This document shows, in pieces, positions 27,048-35,556 of a DNA stretch of 64,000 bases (positions are counted from its first letter, which is position 1; every line of letters starts with the position of its first letter). The stretch comes from Nitratireductor sp. XY-223 (lineage in GTDB: Bacteria > Pseudomonadota > Alphaproteobacteria > Rhizobiales > Rhizobiaceae), in NCBI RefSeq assembly GCF_004959855.1, contig NZ_SPNT01000001.1, positions 248,001 through 312,000 on the forward strand. Direction: 5' to 3'. Under the pieces are notes generated by a model. That model was given only the letters and a program-made list of their open reading frames with translations, did not search any database and was not told the DNA's origin. The translations under genes and the position numbers were made by a program.

Positions 27048-27281
27048 ATGACACGACTATTGTGTGCTTCAGCAGTTTTCCTTTCTTCGGCCGGCGCGGT
27101 CCACGCGCATATAGGCCATGTCGGCGAACTGGCCGGCCACGCCCACTGGGTGGGCATTGCCGCGGCGCTGGGCGCCGCCGCGCTCGCGGCACTGGCGGCA
27201 AAAGCCGGCAAGAAAGAACCCGAGGAAGAGCAGCCGGACGCCGAGGAAGCGAGCGGCGAGCCCGAGAGCACACAGGCATGA
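27048..27281 (+). CDS. Small membrane protein next to CbiX (DUF6732-like)
   Basis: This 77-residue protein has an N-terminal signal-like segment (LLCASAVFLSSAGAVHA), a His-containing stretch (HIGHVGELAGHAHW), one transmembrane helix rich in Ala/Gly, and an acidic, charged tail. The histidines could bind a metal. GGGGTG lies at proper distance before the ATG at 27048. The stop overlaps the cbiX start (ATGA), so it is translationally coupled to a cobalt chelatase. The layout fits small proteins annotated as DUF6732 beside cobalamin genes; a cobalt-related role is inferred from context. Confidence 0.7.
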   Translation: MTRLLCASAVFLSSAGAVHAHIGHVGELAGHAHWVGIAAALGAAALAALAAKAGKKEPEEEQPDAEEASGEPESTQA

Positions 27282-28387
27282 GCGCGCGCGAAAAGCTCGG
27301 CATCATGGTCTGCGGCCACGGCAGCCGCAACCAGAACGCGGCGCGCGAATTCGCCAAGGTCGCGGAGGGGCTGAAGAAACGCTATCCGGAGACGCCCGTC
27401 GAATACGGCTATCTGGAATTCTGCAATCCGGTAATCCATTCCGGCCTCGACCGGCTGCGCGACCAGGGCGTGACCCGCGTGCTCGCGGTGCCGGGCATGC
27501 TTTTCGCCGCTGGACACGCCAAGAACGATATCCCGTCGGTCCTCAACACCTATCAGGCACAGAATTCCGGCATGCGCATCGAGTACGGCCGCGAACTGGG
27601 CGTTGACCTGAAGATGATCCGCGCTGCGGGCGCCCGCATCCAGGAAGCGATCGATGCCGCGAATGCGGAAAATGGCGACGTGCCGCCGCACGAAACGCTG
27701 CTTATGGTGGTCGGCCGCGGTGCGTCCGACCCGGATGCCAACTCGAATGTCTCGAAGGTCACCCGCATGCTCTGGGAGGGCATGGGTTTCGGCTGGGCCG
27801 AGACCTGCTATTCGGGCGTTACGTTCCCGCTGGTCGAGCCGGGTCTGCGCCATGCGGTCAGGCTCGGATACCGCCGCATTGTCGTTTTTCCCTATTTCCT
27901 GTTCACCGGCGTGCTCGTCAAACGCATCTACAGCTACACGGACCAGGTCGCGGCCGATTTCCCGGATACCCAGTTCGTCAAGGCCGGTTATCTGAACGAC
28001 CACGACCTGGTGCTCGATACGTTCCAGGACCGGGTCGAGGAGACCCGTGCCGGCCAGGCGCTGATGAACTGCCAGATGTGCAAGTACCGCGAGCAGGTGC
28101 TTGGTTTCGAGGCCGAGGTCGGTCTCGCCCAGGAAAGCCACCACCACCACGTCGAAGGCATCGGCGGCGGGCTGGAGAACTGCCCCTGCGAAGGCGACTG
28201 CGATGCCTCCTGCCGCAACGAGGCGTTCTGCCGGGAACACGGTCTGCCGTGGACGCCGCTGCACGATCACAGCCACGATCATCACCATCATCATGGCGAT
28301 GATCACCACCACCATGATCATCATCATCACCCGTATCCGCATGCGGATCATCCGCACGGACCGGTGTCGATGAAGAAGCCGCAATGA
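27278..28387 (+). CDS. cbiX: CbiX-type cobaltochelatase with Cys- and His-rich tail
   Basis: The product has 369 residues. The N-terminal ~265 form a class II chelatase (two CbiX/CbiK-like halves) with the metal-binding His in MVCGHGSRNQN (residue 14) and a second half starting LLMVVGRGASDPDANSN. It should insert cobalt into sirohydrochlorin/precorrin-2. The extension has MNCQMCKY (about 265-272), a five-cysteine cluster (about 301-320) suited to an iron-sulfur centre, and a tail with 19 histidines in 33 residues (about 329-361), probably a metal store. It starts within the stop of the upstream small gene and is followed two bases later by cobH. Confidence 0.9.
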   Translation: MSAREKLGIMVCGHGSRNQNAAREFAKVAEGLKKRYPETPVEYGYLEFCNPVIHSGLDRLRDQGVTRVLAVPGMLFAAGHAKNDIPSVLNTYQAQNSGMRIEYGRELGVDLKMIRAAGARIQEAIDAANAENGDVPPHETLLMVVGRGASDPDANSNVSKVTRMLWEGMGFGWAETCYSGVTFPLVEPGLRHAVRLGYRRIVVFPYFLFTGVLVKRIYSYTDQVAADFPDTQFVKAGYLNDHDLVLDTFQDRVEETRAGQALMNCQMCKYREQVLGFEAEVGLAQESHHHHVEGIGGGLENCPCEGDCDASCRNEAFCREHGLPWTPLHDHSHDHHHHHGDDHHHHDHHHHPYPHADHPHGPVSMKKPQ

Positions 28388-28388
28388 G

Positions 28389-29027
28389 ATGGCAGCGGCT
28401 CCAGACTATATCCGCGATCCGGCGGAGATCTATCGCCTGAGTTTCGAGGCAATCCGGCGCGAGGTGGATTTATCGCGTTATTCCAATGGATTGGAAGAGG
28501 TTGCTGTGAGGCTGATTCATGCCTGCGGCATGGTCGATATTGTCAACGACCTTGTCATGAGCGCTGACGCGTCCGAGGCCGGGAAGGCGGCTTTGCGCCG
28601 GGGACGGCCGATCGTCTGCGACGTCGAAATGGTGCGCAACGGCATCATCCGGCGCCTGTTGCCTGACGGTTTGCCTGTGCTGTGCGGCCTTGCCGACGCA
28701 AGGACGGAGGGCCTTGCGAAAGAGCTTGGGACAACGCGCTCGGCAGCGGCGTTCGAGACACTGAAGCAGGACATGGCCGGCGGCATCGTTGCGGTCGGCA
28801 ATGCGCCCACGGCGCTGTTTCACCTGCTTGAGATGCTGGAACAGGGTGCCGCGCCGCCGGCGCTGATCGTCGGCATTCCCGTCGGTTTCGTCGGTGCCGA
28901 GGAGTCGAAGGACGCGCTGATGGACAACAATCTCGGTATTCCCTTTGTCACGGTGCGCGGCCGGCGCGGCGGCAGCGCCATGGCGGCGGCGGTGGTCAAC
29001 GCGATCGCAGGAGGACTTGGCGCATGA
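28389..29027 (+). CDS. cobH: Precorrin-8X methylmutase
   Basis: This 212-residue enzyme moves the C-11 methyl group to C-12, converting precorrin-8 to hydrogenobyrinic acid (or the cobalt equivalent). The catalytic His lies in RLIHACGMVD (residue 44). The C-terminal DNNLGIPFVTVRGRRGGSAMAAA motif is typical of CobH/CbiC. It follows cbiX by two bases and its stop overlaps the cobL start by four bases, so translation is coupled through the operon. Confidence 0.95.
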   Translation: MAAAPDYIRDPAEIYRLSFEAIRREVDLSRYSNGLEEVAVRLIHACGMVDIVNDLVMSADASEAGKAALRRGRPIVCDVEMVRNGIIRRLLPDGLPVLCGLADARTEGLAKELGTTRSAAAFETLKQDMAGGIVAVGNAPTALFHLLEMLEQGAAPPALIVGIPVGFVGAEESKDALMDNNLGIPFVTVRGRRGGSAMAAAVVNAIAGGLGA

Positions 29028-30286
29028 GCAGCGGAACGGAACGGGCCTGGCTGACCATTCTCGGGATCGGCGACGACGGTGTGAACTCGCTGACGCCTCC
29101 GGCACTCGCCTTGATGAAGTCAGCCAGGACGCTGGTGGCACCGCAGCGGGTGCTGGACCACCTCGACCTGCCGCGGCTTGGCCTGGACAATTGTGAAATC
29201 GTGCCCTGGACGATGGGGGTCGGACCGACACTGGATTTCCTGGAGGAGCGGCGCGGAACACCGGTGACGATCCTGGCGACCGGCGATCCGATGTTTTTCG
29301 GTATCGGCGCGACGATGCGGCGAAGGGTCGGTGCGGACGAGATGCTGGTCATCCCGTCGCCTTCCGGCTTTTCCCTCGCGGCGGCGCGCATGGGCTGGGG
29401 CCTCTCTGATGTCGCCTGCATTTCGCTGCACGGGCGGGCCGTTGCAGGCCTGCAGCCGCACATCCTGCCCGGCAACCGCGTCCTGTCCCTGACATCCGTC
29501 GGCCGGACGGTCCACGAGGCCGCGGAACTGCTGGTGTCGCGCGGCTATGGCGGCTCCGTCCTGACCGTTCTCGAACACATGGGCGGGGAGACTGAGCGGA
29601 CGGTCGTGACGACTGCCGACGAGGTCGGTGCATTTGACTCCGAAACAGAGCGCTTCGCCGATTTCAACGTGCTGGCGATCGAATGCGTCGCCAGTGAAGG
29701 CGCGGCGGTGCTGCCGCCCGTGCCGGGCCTGCCTGACGATGCGTTCGTGCATGACGGCCAGCTGACGAAACGCGAGGTGCGCGCCGTCACGCTCTCGGCG
29801 CTGCAACCGTGCCCACAGGCGGTCCTGTGGGACATTGGTGCCGGCTGCGGTTCCGTCTCTATCGAATGGATGCGTGCCGCCCAGGGTGCCAGGGCTGTGG
29901 CCATCGAGGCCGAGTCGGAGCGCCGCGCGATGATCGCCGAGAACGCGACCCGGCTCGGAACGCCAAGGCTGAAGATCGTCTGGGGACGCGCGCCAGCGGA
30001 AATCGCCGATCTCGATGCGCCGGATGCCGTCTTCATCGGCGGCGGGCTGGCGGACAAGGGCGTGTTCGAAGCCTGCTGGCAGGCGCTGAAGCCGGGCGGG
30101 CGCCTGGTCGCCAATACGGTGACCCTCGAAAACGAAGCGCGTCTGACGGCGCTGCACGCCGAATTCGGCGGCAGCCTCACGCGCATCGCGGTCTCGCGGG
30201 CACAGGAGATCGGCAGCTACCGCGGCTGGAAGCCGTTCATGCCGGTGACCCAGTGGGCGGTCCGCAAACCTTGGGGGCAGGCATGA
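29024..30286 (+). CDS. cobL: Precorrin-6Y C5,15-methyltransferase (decarboxylating)
   Basis: This 420-residue CbiE-CbiT fusion performs methylation at C-5 and C-15 and decarboxylation of the C-12 acetate. The N-terminal ~210 residues are the tetrapyrrole methylase (CbiE) domain, starting LTILGIGDDGVNSLTP. The C-terminal CbiT domain carries the SAM-binding motif WDIGAGCGSVSIEWMR (about residues 268-283). Length matches CobL. ATGA overlaps join it to both cobH and cobI. Confidence 0.95.
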   Translation: MSSGTERAWLTILGIGDDGVNSLTPPALALMKSARTLVAPQRVLDHLDLPRLGLDNCEIVPWTMGVGPTLDFLEERRGTPVTILATGDPMFFGIGATMRRRVGADEMLVIPSPSGFSLAAARMGWGLSDVACISLHGRAVAGLQPHILPGNRVLSLTSVGRTVHEAAELLVSRGYGGSVLTVLEHMGGETERTVVTTADEVGAFDSETERFADFNVLAIECVASEGAAVLPPVPGLPDDAFVHDGQLTKREVRAVTLSALQPCPQAVLWDIGAGCGSVSIEWMRAAQGARAVAIEAESERRAMIAENATRLGTPRLKIVWGRAPAEIADLDAPDAVFIGGGLADKGVFEACWQALKPGGRLVANTVTLENEARLTALHAEFGGSLTRIAVSRAQEIGSYRGWKPFMPVTQWAVRKPWGQA

Positions 30287-31035
30287 CGGGCACGCTCTAC
30301 GGGCTCGGGGTCGGGCCCGGCGATCCGGAGCTGTTGACGCTGAAGGCGCACCGCATATTGCGCGACTGCCCGGTGGTCGCCTATCCGGCGCCCGACACCG
30401 GCCAGAGCTTCGCCCGGTCGATCGCGGCCCGGTACTTGCGTGCCGGCCAGAAGGAGTATCCGATCGTCGTGCCGATGCGCATCGAGCGTTTCCCGGCACG
30501 GGACATCTACGACACGGCGGCGCGCGATCTGTCCCGCATTCTCGAAGAGGGGCGGGACGTGGCCGTCCTTTGCGAGGGCGACCCGTTCTTCTACGGCTCC
30601 TTCATGTATCTCTACGAGCGGCTCGCCGGGCGGTTCGACTGCGAGATCGTGCCGGGCGTCTCCTCCGTCATGGCTGGCGCCGCGGCGCTGGGACGGCCGC
30701 TCGCGGCCCGCAACGATGTCCTGACCGTGATCCCGGGTCCCTTGCCCGATGCGCAGATTTCGGAGCGACTGGGGTCGGCCGATGCCGTTGCCATTATCAA
30801 GATCGGGCGGCATTTCGGGCGCATCAAGGCTCTGCTCGAACGGGAGGGGCTGAGCGGGAACGCCGGCTACCTGGAACGCATCTCGCTGGCGCAGGAGCGC
30901 ATCCTGCCTCTGGACGAGGCGGAGGGCTCTGCGCCCTATTTTTCGATGATCCTCGTCTACAAGGGCGCGGAAAACTGGGTCTCCAGCCTGCCGGTCGAAG
31001 CCAGCCGTTTTGCAGCGGAGGAGGGTGCGCGATGA
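30283..31035 (+). CDS. cobI: Precorrin-2 C20-methyltransferase
   Basis: This 250-residue SAM-dependent methylase acts at C-20 of precorrin-2 (or cobalt-precorrin-2, since CbiX is encoded in the same operon). The family start LYGLGVGPGDPELLTLKA and the VAVLCEGDPFFYGSFMYL and VPGVSSVMAGAAALGRPLA motifs are present. The start at 30283 overlaps the cobL stop (ATGA), and its stop overlaps the next gene in the same way. The wider open frame upstream is a shadow of cobL. Confidence 0.94.
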   Translation: MTGTLYGLGVGPGDPELLTLKAHRILRDCPVVAYPAPDTGQSFARSIAARYLRAGQKEYPIVVPMRIERFPARDIYDTAARDLSRILEEGRDVAVLCEGDPFFYGSFMYLYERLAGRFDCEIVPGVSSVMAGAAALGRPLAARNDVLTVIPGPLPDAQISERLGSADAVAIIKIGRHFGRIKALLEREGLSGNAGYLERISLAQERILPLDEAEGSAPYFSMILVYKGAENWVSSLPVEASRFAAEEGAR

Positions 31036-32876
31036 AGCCGGCCATCGTCCTTCTGAATGAAGCCGCGCTGCCGACCGCCCGAAAAGTGGCCGACGCGATC
31101 GACGGCAAGATCCACGGCGCCCGGATGCGTGTCGAAAATGCCGACATCCGGTTCGAAAGCGCTCCGGAGCACATCGCGGCACTTTTCGGGGCCGGGCGGC
31201 CGATCGTCGGCCTGATGGCGAGCGGCGCTTTGATCCGCCTTCTCGCGCCGTATCTTGCCGACAAGCATGCGGAGCCGCCGGTGCTTGCGGTCTCCGAGGA
31301 CGGGCTAAGCGTTGTGCCGCTGCTGGGCGGGCATCACGGTGCCAACGAATTGGCGAGGCGCATCGCCGGGGTTCTCGGCGGGCACGCCGCGATCACGACG
31401 GCGGGTGATCTGCGCTTCGGCGTGGCACTCGATGCCCCGCCCGACGGCTACACGCTCGTCAATCCCGAGACGGCAAAACCGGTCATGGCTGCCCTTGTCG
31501 CCGGTGAAGCGGCCAGGCTCAACGGCACAGCCGCCTGGATAGAACGCTCCGGCATCCCGCTGGCCGGTGACGGCGCCGTGACCTTGACGGTCACCGACCG
31601 GACGCGCGCGCCGGGTGACGGTGAACTGGTCTATGCCCCGAAGACGCTGTGTCTCGGGATCGGCTGCGAACGGGGGACGGACCCAAATGAAGCCATCGAC
31701 CTTACCGAATCCGTGCTTTGCGAAGCCGGTCTCGCTTCGCAGGCGATTGCCGGCGTGTTCTCCATCGACCTGAAGGCCGACGAAGCGGCGGTCCACGCGG
31801 TTGCCCGCCATTTCGGTGTGCCGGCGCGGTTTTTCGAAGCCGCGACGCTGGAAGCCGAGGCCGATCGGCTGGAAAACCCGTCCGAGGTGGTGTTCGCCGA
31901 GGTCGGATGTCACGGGGTGGCGGAAGGCGCCGCGCTGGCAGCGGCCGGCCGCCAGGGCCGTCTCGCGGTTGCAAAGCGCAAGACGCGCCGCGCCACCTGC
32001 GCCATCGCACGTGCTGAGGGTCCCGTCGATGCGCAGCGGACCGGCAGGGCGCGCGGCACGCTCTTCGTCGTCGGCATCGGGCCGGGCAGTGACGCCTGGC
32101 GCTCGCCGGAGGTCTCGGAACTGGTAGCGCGGTCGACGGATCTCGTCGGCTATTCGCTCTATCTCGATCTGCTCGGGCCCCTGGCGCGCGGCAAGACCCG
32201 CCACGATTTCGATCTCGGCAGGGAAGAGGCGCGGGTGCGCCATGCCATGGAACTCGCCGGCGAAGGCCGGACGGTCTCGCTGGTGTGTTCTGGCGACGCC
32301 GGCATTTACGCCATGGCGACACTGGCCTTCGAACTGCTCGACAAGGGCGGGGCCACCGACGACGATGAGGGGGGGCTCAGTGACGCTGCACGGCGCATCG
32401 AACTGGCCGTTTCGCCGGGTATTTCTGCGCTGCAGGCCGCCGCCGCCCGTGCCGGCGCGCCGCTGGGGCATGATTTCTGCACGATCTCGCTGTCGGACCT
32501 TCTGACGCCCTGGCCTGATATCCAGCGCCGCATCCGGGCGGCGGGCGAGGGCGACTTCGTCATCGCCTTCTACAACCCGGTGTCGAAACGCCGCCGCAAA
32601 CAGCTTGCCTATGCGCGCGACGCGCTCCTGGAGCAGCGCCCCTCCGACACGCCGGTGGTGCTGGCAACCAATCTCGGCCGGGAGGGTGAGGCGGTGCGCA
32701 TCGTTCCGCTCGGTGAACTGCAGGTCGATGATGTCGACATGCTGACGGTCGTCATCGTCGGCTCATCGCAAAGCCGGACTGTTCGGACCGGGGACGGAAG
32801 CACCTGGGTCTATACGCCGCGCGGCTACGCGGCAAAGGCCGGAAGTGTCATTGGCGGCAAGGAGGCGGCGGAATGA
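31032..32876 (+). CDS. cobJ: CbiG-CobJ fusion: cobalt-precorrin-5A hydrolase domain plus precorrin-3B C17-methyltransferase
   Basis: This is a 614-residue fusion. Residues ~1-345 match CbiG: an N-terminal domain (VGLMASGALIRLLAPYL, LLGGHHGANELA) and a C-terminal CobE/CbiG domain (CLGIGCERGTDPNEAI, SIDLKADEAAVHAVARHFGVP). Residues ~350-614 are the CobJ methylase (LFVVGIGPGSDAWRSPE, SGDAGIYAMA, SPGISALQAAAARAGAPLGHDF, IAFYNPVSKRRRKQ). CobJ methylates C-17 with ring contraction; CbiG opens the lactone in the cobalt-dependent route. Overlaps of four bases with cobI and cobM show coupling. Confidence 0.93.
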   Translation: MKPAIVLLNEAALPTARKVADAIDGKIHGARMRVENADIRFESAPEHIAALFGAGRPIVGLMASGALIRLLAPYLADKHAEPPVLAVSEDGLSVVPLLGGHHGANELARRIAGVLGGHAAITTAGDLRFGVALDAPPDGYTLVNPETAKPVMAALVAGEAARLNGTAAWIERSGIPLAGDGAVTLTVTDRTRAPGDGELVYAPKTLCLGIGCERGTDPNEAIDLTESVLCEAGLASQAIAGVFSIDLKADEAAVHAVARHFGVPARFFEAATLEAEADRLENPSEVVFAEVGCHGVAEGAALAAAGRQGRLAVAKRKTRRATCAIARAEGPVDAQRTGRARGTLFVVGIGPGSDAWRSPEVSELVARSTDLVGYSLYLDLLGPLARGKTRHDFDLGREEARVRHAMELAGEGRTVSLVCSGDAGIYAMATLAFELLDKGGATDDDEGGLSDAARRIELAVSPGISALQAAAARAGAPLGHDFCTISLSDLLTPWPDIQRRIRAAGEGDFVIAFYNPVSKRRRKQLAYARDALLEQRPSDTPVVLATNLGREGEAVRIVPLGELQVDDVDMLTVVIVGSSQSRTVRTGDGSTWVYTPRGYAAKAGSVIGGKEAAE

Positions 32877-33655
32877 CGGTTTATTTCATCGGCGCGGGGC
32901 CGGGTGCCCCCGACCTCATAACGGTTCGTGGCCTGCGGCTTGTCGAGCGCTGTCCGGTCTGCCTCTACGCCGGATCGCTGGTGCCCCCGGAAATCGTTGC
33001 CGCGGCGCCGAAGGATGCGCAGGTTGTGGACACCGCGCCGATGCATCTGGACATGATCATCGCGAAGATCGAGAAAGCCCACCGCGAAGGCAAGGACGTC
33101 GCGCGGGTGCACTCGGGCGATCCTTCCATCTATGGCGCTATCGCAGAGCAGATGCGACGCCTCGACGCCCTCGGGATCGACTACGAGGTCGTGCCGGGCG
33201 TTCCCGCGTTCGCCGGCGTTGCCGCGAAACTCAAGACGGAACTGACGCTGCCGGAGATCGCCCAGACGGTGATCCTGACCCGCACCGGCATGAAGGCGTC
33301 GTCCATGCCCGAGGGCGAGCAGCTCGAAATCCTCGGCCGGTCCGGCGCGACGCTGGCCATCCACCTGTCGATCCGCAATCTCGACTATGTGCGGGACGCG
33401 CTGGTTCCGCATTACGGCGAGGACTGCCCGGTGGTGGTCGCCTATCGCGCCACCTGGCCGGACGAGCTTTACCTGCGGACGACGCTGACCGAGATGAAAA
33501 CGGTGGTCCGCAAGGCCAAATTGACACGCACGGCACTGATCATGGTCGGGCCGGTGCTCGGCGATGTGCAGTACCGGGATTCGGCCCTCTACGATGCCGG
33601 ATTTGCCCATGTGCTGCGCAATGCCGGCAAGAAGAAGAACCGCGCGGAGGCCTAG
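32873..33655 (+). CDS. cobM: Precorrin-4 C11-methyltransferase
   Basis: This 260-residue SAM-dependent methylase adds the C-11 methyl group. Motifs seen are VYFIGAGPGAPDLITVRG, VARVHSGDPSIYGAIAEQMR and YEVVPGVPAFAGVAAKL, typical of CobM/CbiF. Its start overlaps the cobJ stop by four bases. Its TAG stop (33653-33655) interlocks with the stop of the convergent cobK in the four-base palindrome CTAG, so there is no spacer between the two transcription units. Confidence 0.95.
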   Translation: MTVYFIGAGPGAPDLITVRGLRLVERCPVCLYAGSLVPPEIVAAAPKDAQVVDTAPMHLDMIIAKIEKAHREGKDVARVHSGDPSIYGAIAEQMRRLDALGIDYEVVPGVPAFAGVAAKLKTELTLPEIAQTVILTRTGMKASSMPEGEQLEILGRSGATLAIHLSIRNLDYVRDALVPHYGEDCPVVVAYRATWPDELYLRTTLTEMKTVVRKAKLTRTALIMVGPVLGDVQYRDSALYDAGFAHVLRNAGKKKNRAEA

Positions 33656-34392
33656 GTGATGGCAGCCACGAGCGCATCGACGGTGGCGAAGGACCGGCTC
33701 CCGGGCGGGACGGGGCGCTCGATCATGATGACCGGAAGGGCCAGATCACGGGCGGCCAGCAGCTTTGCGTATGCGCCGTCGCCGCCGGAATTGCGGCAAA
33801 CGATGTGGGTGACGCCATGTTCGCGCAGCAGCGCGGCTTCTTTCGCCGGATCGAGGTGGGGTTTGCCGATCACCAGATCGTATGACCGGAAGGGCAACGC
33901 CGTTTCCGGCCGGTCGACCATGCGCAGGATGAAATGGACGTCCGAGCGGACAGCGAATCCGTCTATGTGCTGGCGACCCAGCGCCAGGAAGGCGCGCGCC
34001 GCGGCAGGGATGGCATCACATGCCTCGTCAAGCGAGGCGACCGGGCGCCAGTTATCGCCATCGGCCGCTTTCCAGGACGGGCGCTGCAGGGCGACGACCG
34101 GGACATTGGCTTTTGCCGCTGCCGCGACGGCGTTGTGCGAAATGACAGCCGCGAAGGGGTGCGTGGCATCGACGAGCAGGTCGAAGCCCTCCCGGTCCAG
34201 AAAATCAGCCAGCCCCGCGACGCCGCCGAAACCGCCGATCCGCAGTTCCCCGGATGGCCTTTCGGGCGCCGCGGTCCGCCCGGCAAGGGATGTGACGACG
34301 CGCGATACGCCCAGCTCCGTCAGCCGGGCGGCGAGCGCCGCAGCCTCCCGCGTTCCGCCGAGGATCAGGACCGTTTCAGGGATACCGAGCAA
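33652..34392 (-). CDS. cobK: Precorrin-6A reductase
   Basis: This 246-residue NADPH-dependent enzyme reduces the C-18/C-19 bond of precorrin-6A (or the cobalt form). The start VLILGGTREAAALAARL, the VDATHPFAAVISHNA signature and the C-terminal VCRNSGGDGAYAKL are family features. The start is a TTG at 34392 lying inside the end of cbiD, with AGGAAGGG at proper distance; the next in-frame ATG lies more than 40 codons upstream, inside cbiD. It overlaps cbiD by 17 bases, so translation is probably coupled. Confidence 0.92.
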   Translation of the reverse strand: MLGIPETVLILGGTREAAALAARLTELGVSRVVTSLAGRTAAPERPSGELRIGGFGGVAGLADFLDREGFDLLVDATHPFAAVISHNAVAAAAKANVPVVALQRPSWKAADGDNWRPVASLDEACDAIPAAARAFLALGRQHIDGFAVRSDVHFILRMVDRPETALPFRSYDLVIGKPHLDPAKEAALLREHGVTHIVCRNSGGDGAYAKLLAARDLALPVIMIERPVPPGSRSFATVDALVAAIT

Positions 34393-35473
34393 GGATGTTT
34401 CCCTTCCTGTCGGTGACGATGACGTCAACGGCAATTTCGGCGCCGCGCAGCACTTCGGTGGCCTTCTCGCAAGCAAAACGCGCGACGGGCTGTGCAAGGT
34501 CAATCTTATTTTCACGCGTTATTTCAAGGGCTTCGAGCGCCGTGTTTGCAGAAAGAATCCGCTTCCTGAGGCCGTCGTGATCTTCGGGCACCAGGTTGGC
34601 GAGGAACTCCATGTCGACCTGGCTGCGGCTGGAATGCAGGTCCATGGCTCCCTGCGCGAGCTTGGTGAGTTTTGCGAAGCCGCCGGCAATCGTCAGCCGC
34701 TCGACCGGGTGCCGGCGCAGATATTTCAAAAGCCCGCCGGCGAAGTCGCCCATGTCGAGCAGGGCGATTTCAGGCAAATCGTAGATCTTCTGCGCGGCGG
34801 CCTCGGATGTCGATCCGGTGGCGCCGAGAACATGGGTGAGACCGGCGGCCCGCGCGACGTCGATCCCGCGGTGGATGGAGTGGATCCAGGCGGAGCAGGA
34901 GAAGGGCTGGACAATCCCGGTTGTGCCCAGGATGGAAAGTCCGCCGAGAATGCCGAGCCGCGGGTTCCACGTCTTCTCGGCAAGGTCCTCTCCGCCGGGA
35001 ACCGAGATGGTGATCTGGAGATCGGCTGGCAGGTCATGGGCGGCGCATATTTCATAGGCGACATCCTGCATCATCTGTCGCGGGACCGGGTTGATCGCCG
35101 GCTCGCCGACTTCAAGCGGGAGGCCCGGCAGGGTGACGGTGCCGACACCGCCGCCGGCCGCGAAACGGATGCCGGAACCGGGCGGCAGCGGGCGGACGCT
35201 GGAAATGACGGTGGCGCCGTGGGTCACATCCGGGTCGTCGCCGGCGTCCTTGACGATGCCGGCGGATGCGTAGCCGTCGCCGAGAGACTCGAAGGCCAGA
35301 GGAAAGGCGGGCTCCTGGCCCTTCGGCAGCACGATGGAAACCGGATCGGGAAACTCGCCGGTGATCAGCGCGGTGAGCGCCGCCTTCGTGGCCGCCGTCG
35401 CGCAGGCGCCCGTCGTCCAGCCGCGGCGCAAAGGTGCGGATTGAGTTTCGGATTCGGCGGGCGTCTCACTCAT
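34376..35473 (-). CDS. cbiD: Cobalt-precorrin-5B C1-methyltransferase
   Basis: This 365-residue enzyme methylates C-1 during corrin synthesis, the job of CobF in the classical aerobic route. The signature RRGWTTGACATAATKAAL lies near the N-terminus, and the conserved GGLSILGTTGIVQPFS segment is in the middle. MSETPAES at 35473 is taken as start; the frame is open to 35536 with other ATGs, and no start has a strong ribosome-binding site. It is divergent from cobA (83 bases between starts) and overlaps cobK. Its presence instead of cobF is notable in an operon system that also has cobN. Confidence 0.9.
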   Translation of the reverse strand: MSETPAESETQSAPLRRGWTTGACATAATKAALTALITGEFPDPVSIVLPKGQEPAFPLAFESLGDGYASAGIVKDAGDDPDVTHGATVISSVRPLPPGSGIRFAAGGGVGTVTLPGLPLEVGEPAINPVPRQMMQDVAYEICAAHDLPADLQITISVPGGEDLAEKTWNPRLGILGGLSILGTTGIVQPFSCSAWIHSIHRGIDVARAAGLTHVLGATGSTSEAAAQKIYDLPEIALLDMGDFAGGLLKYLRRHPVERLTIAGGFAKLTKLAQGAMDLHSSRSQVDMEFLANLVPEDHDGLRKRILSANTALEALEITRENKIDLAQPVARFACEKATEVLRGAEIAVDVIVTDRKGNILARYP

Positions 35474-35556
35474 GCAGCGGTTATAGACGGTTTGCCGGCC
35501 GTGGCGAATCATTTGAGCGCCGCCTCGCGGTCGCATGCAGGCAACGGAGCGCGGTC

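Noticed and set aside
27017-27280. An N-terminal extension of the CbiX frame
   Set aside because: The extension is out-of-frame sequence of the upstream small gene. The ATG at 27278 overlaps that gene's stop and places the chelatase His at the normal position.
28266-28363. The CAT/CAC-rich repeat as a DNA repeat element
   Set aside because: It is in frame and encodes the poly-His tail of CbiX, so it is explained as coding sequence.
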